Positions 5,636-5,835 of a DNA stretch of 5,835 bases are shown piece after piece; position 1 is the first letter of the stretch, and every line of letters starts with the position of its first letter. Below the pieces are notes generated by a model. That model was not told the DNA's origin. It worked only from the letters and a program-made list of their open reading frames with translations, and did not search any database. Position numbers and translations under genes: made by a program. The DNA comes from Anaerolineaceae bacterium UBA6801 (GTDB lineage: Bacteria; Chloroflexota; Anaerolineae; Anaerolineales; Anaerolineaceae): NCBI GenBank assembly GCA_002452315.1, contig DKFH01000026.1, positions 11,247 to 17,081 of the forward strand. Direction: 5' to 3'.

Positions 5636-5835
5636 ATGGAAATTACCTGGCACGGACATTCTTGTTTCAGAATCAGCGAACGCGGCATGGCATCAGTAGT
5701 GACGGACCCCTATGACCCGGCGGTGGTGGGGGTTGACCCGGGCAAATTGCGAGCAGATGTGGTGACGGTCAGTTGCGATAACCCGGCCCATAACTATCTC
5801 AATGCGATCCGCGGCAAGGCTTTTGAGATCACCGG
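5636..5835 (+). CDS. metallo-beta-lactamase-fold protein, N-terminal part
   Basis: This is the 5' end of a gene running off the right edge; 66 complete codons are visible. The start ATG has a strong GGAGG four bases before it. The protein opens MEITWHGHSCFRISERG, then VVTDPYDP, then LRADVVTVSCDNPAHN. This is the N-terminal strand arrangement of the small MBL-fold metal-dependent hydrolase family related to UPF0173/YtnP-like proteins; GHSCF(R/L) and TDP(Y/F) are its hallmarks. In canonical members the segment after VTVS or VLLT carries HxHxDH. Here the corresponding CDNPAH keeps only Asp and the last His, so metal binding may be reduced or different. The C-terminal motifs are outside the window. 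No cellular role can be assigned from the sequence. It has its own promoter, is not in an operon with glyQS, and starts 321 nt after it. Confidence 0.82.
   Translation, partial: MEITWHGHSCFRISERGMASVVTDPYDPAVVGVDPGKLRADVVTVSCDNPAHNYLNAIRGKAFEIT

Noticed and set aside
4670..5659. A 329-codon open frame on the minus strand over the glyQS end and the gap behind it
   Set aside because: Most of it is antisense to the highly conserved GlyS anticodon-binding part, and the residues look like a reverse-frame shadow. The protein-like minus-strand stretch in the gap (5400-5528) lies in a different frame.

Overview
The window looks like a chromosomal segment of a Chloroflexota bacterium, most likely of the Anaerolineae type. 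The support is the moderately high GC content, the single-chain glycyl-tRNA synthetase and the sequence style of the metallo-beta-lactamase-fold protein at the right edge. This placement is an inference, not a proof. No mobile element, CRISPR array, tRNA, rRNA or defence system is visible.

Layout: (1) 1-602, the 3' end of a CBS/CorC_HlyC-domain membrane protein gene (hemolysin/CNNM family). (2) 589-1002, cytidine deaminase (cdd), translationally overlapping gene 1. (3) 1025-1060, a strong intrinsic terminator. (4) 1078-1854, recO, which starts only 17 nt after the terminator's T-run. (5) 1855-2235, a gap holding the last ~55 codons of a dead proA gene with an in-frame amber codon, followed by degenerate heptanucleotide repeats in two opposed arrays. 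(6) An extended -10 promoter at 2236-2244 and then glyQS (2318-5314), the alpha and beta subunits of bacterial glycyl-tRNA synthetase fused in one 998-residue chain. (7) 5315-5635, a second gap holding a start-less 42-codon minus-strand coding remnant and, just beyond its stop codon, an intrinsic terminator that reads leftwards. (8) From 5636, the 5' end of a gene for a small MBL-fold protein with its own TATAAT box and Shine-Dalgarno site.

The genes are housekeeping: pyrimidine salvage (Cdd), recombinational repair (RecO) and translation (GlyQS). The order CorC/HlyC - cdd - recO - glyQS resembles the conserved bacterial neighbourhood ybeY-dgkA-cdd-era-recO-glyQ-glyS known from Firmicutes, but era is not present between cdd and recO.

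The most informative content is in the gaps. Both intergenic regions flanking glyQS contain relics of lost genes, and the gene downstream of each gap has its own TATAAT-type promoter. I found no convincing new biological system; the notable items are gene erosion, the repeat family and an unusual terminator position.
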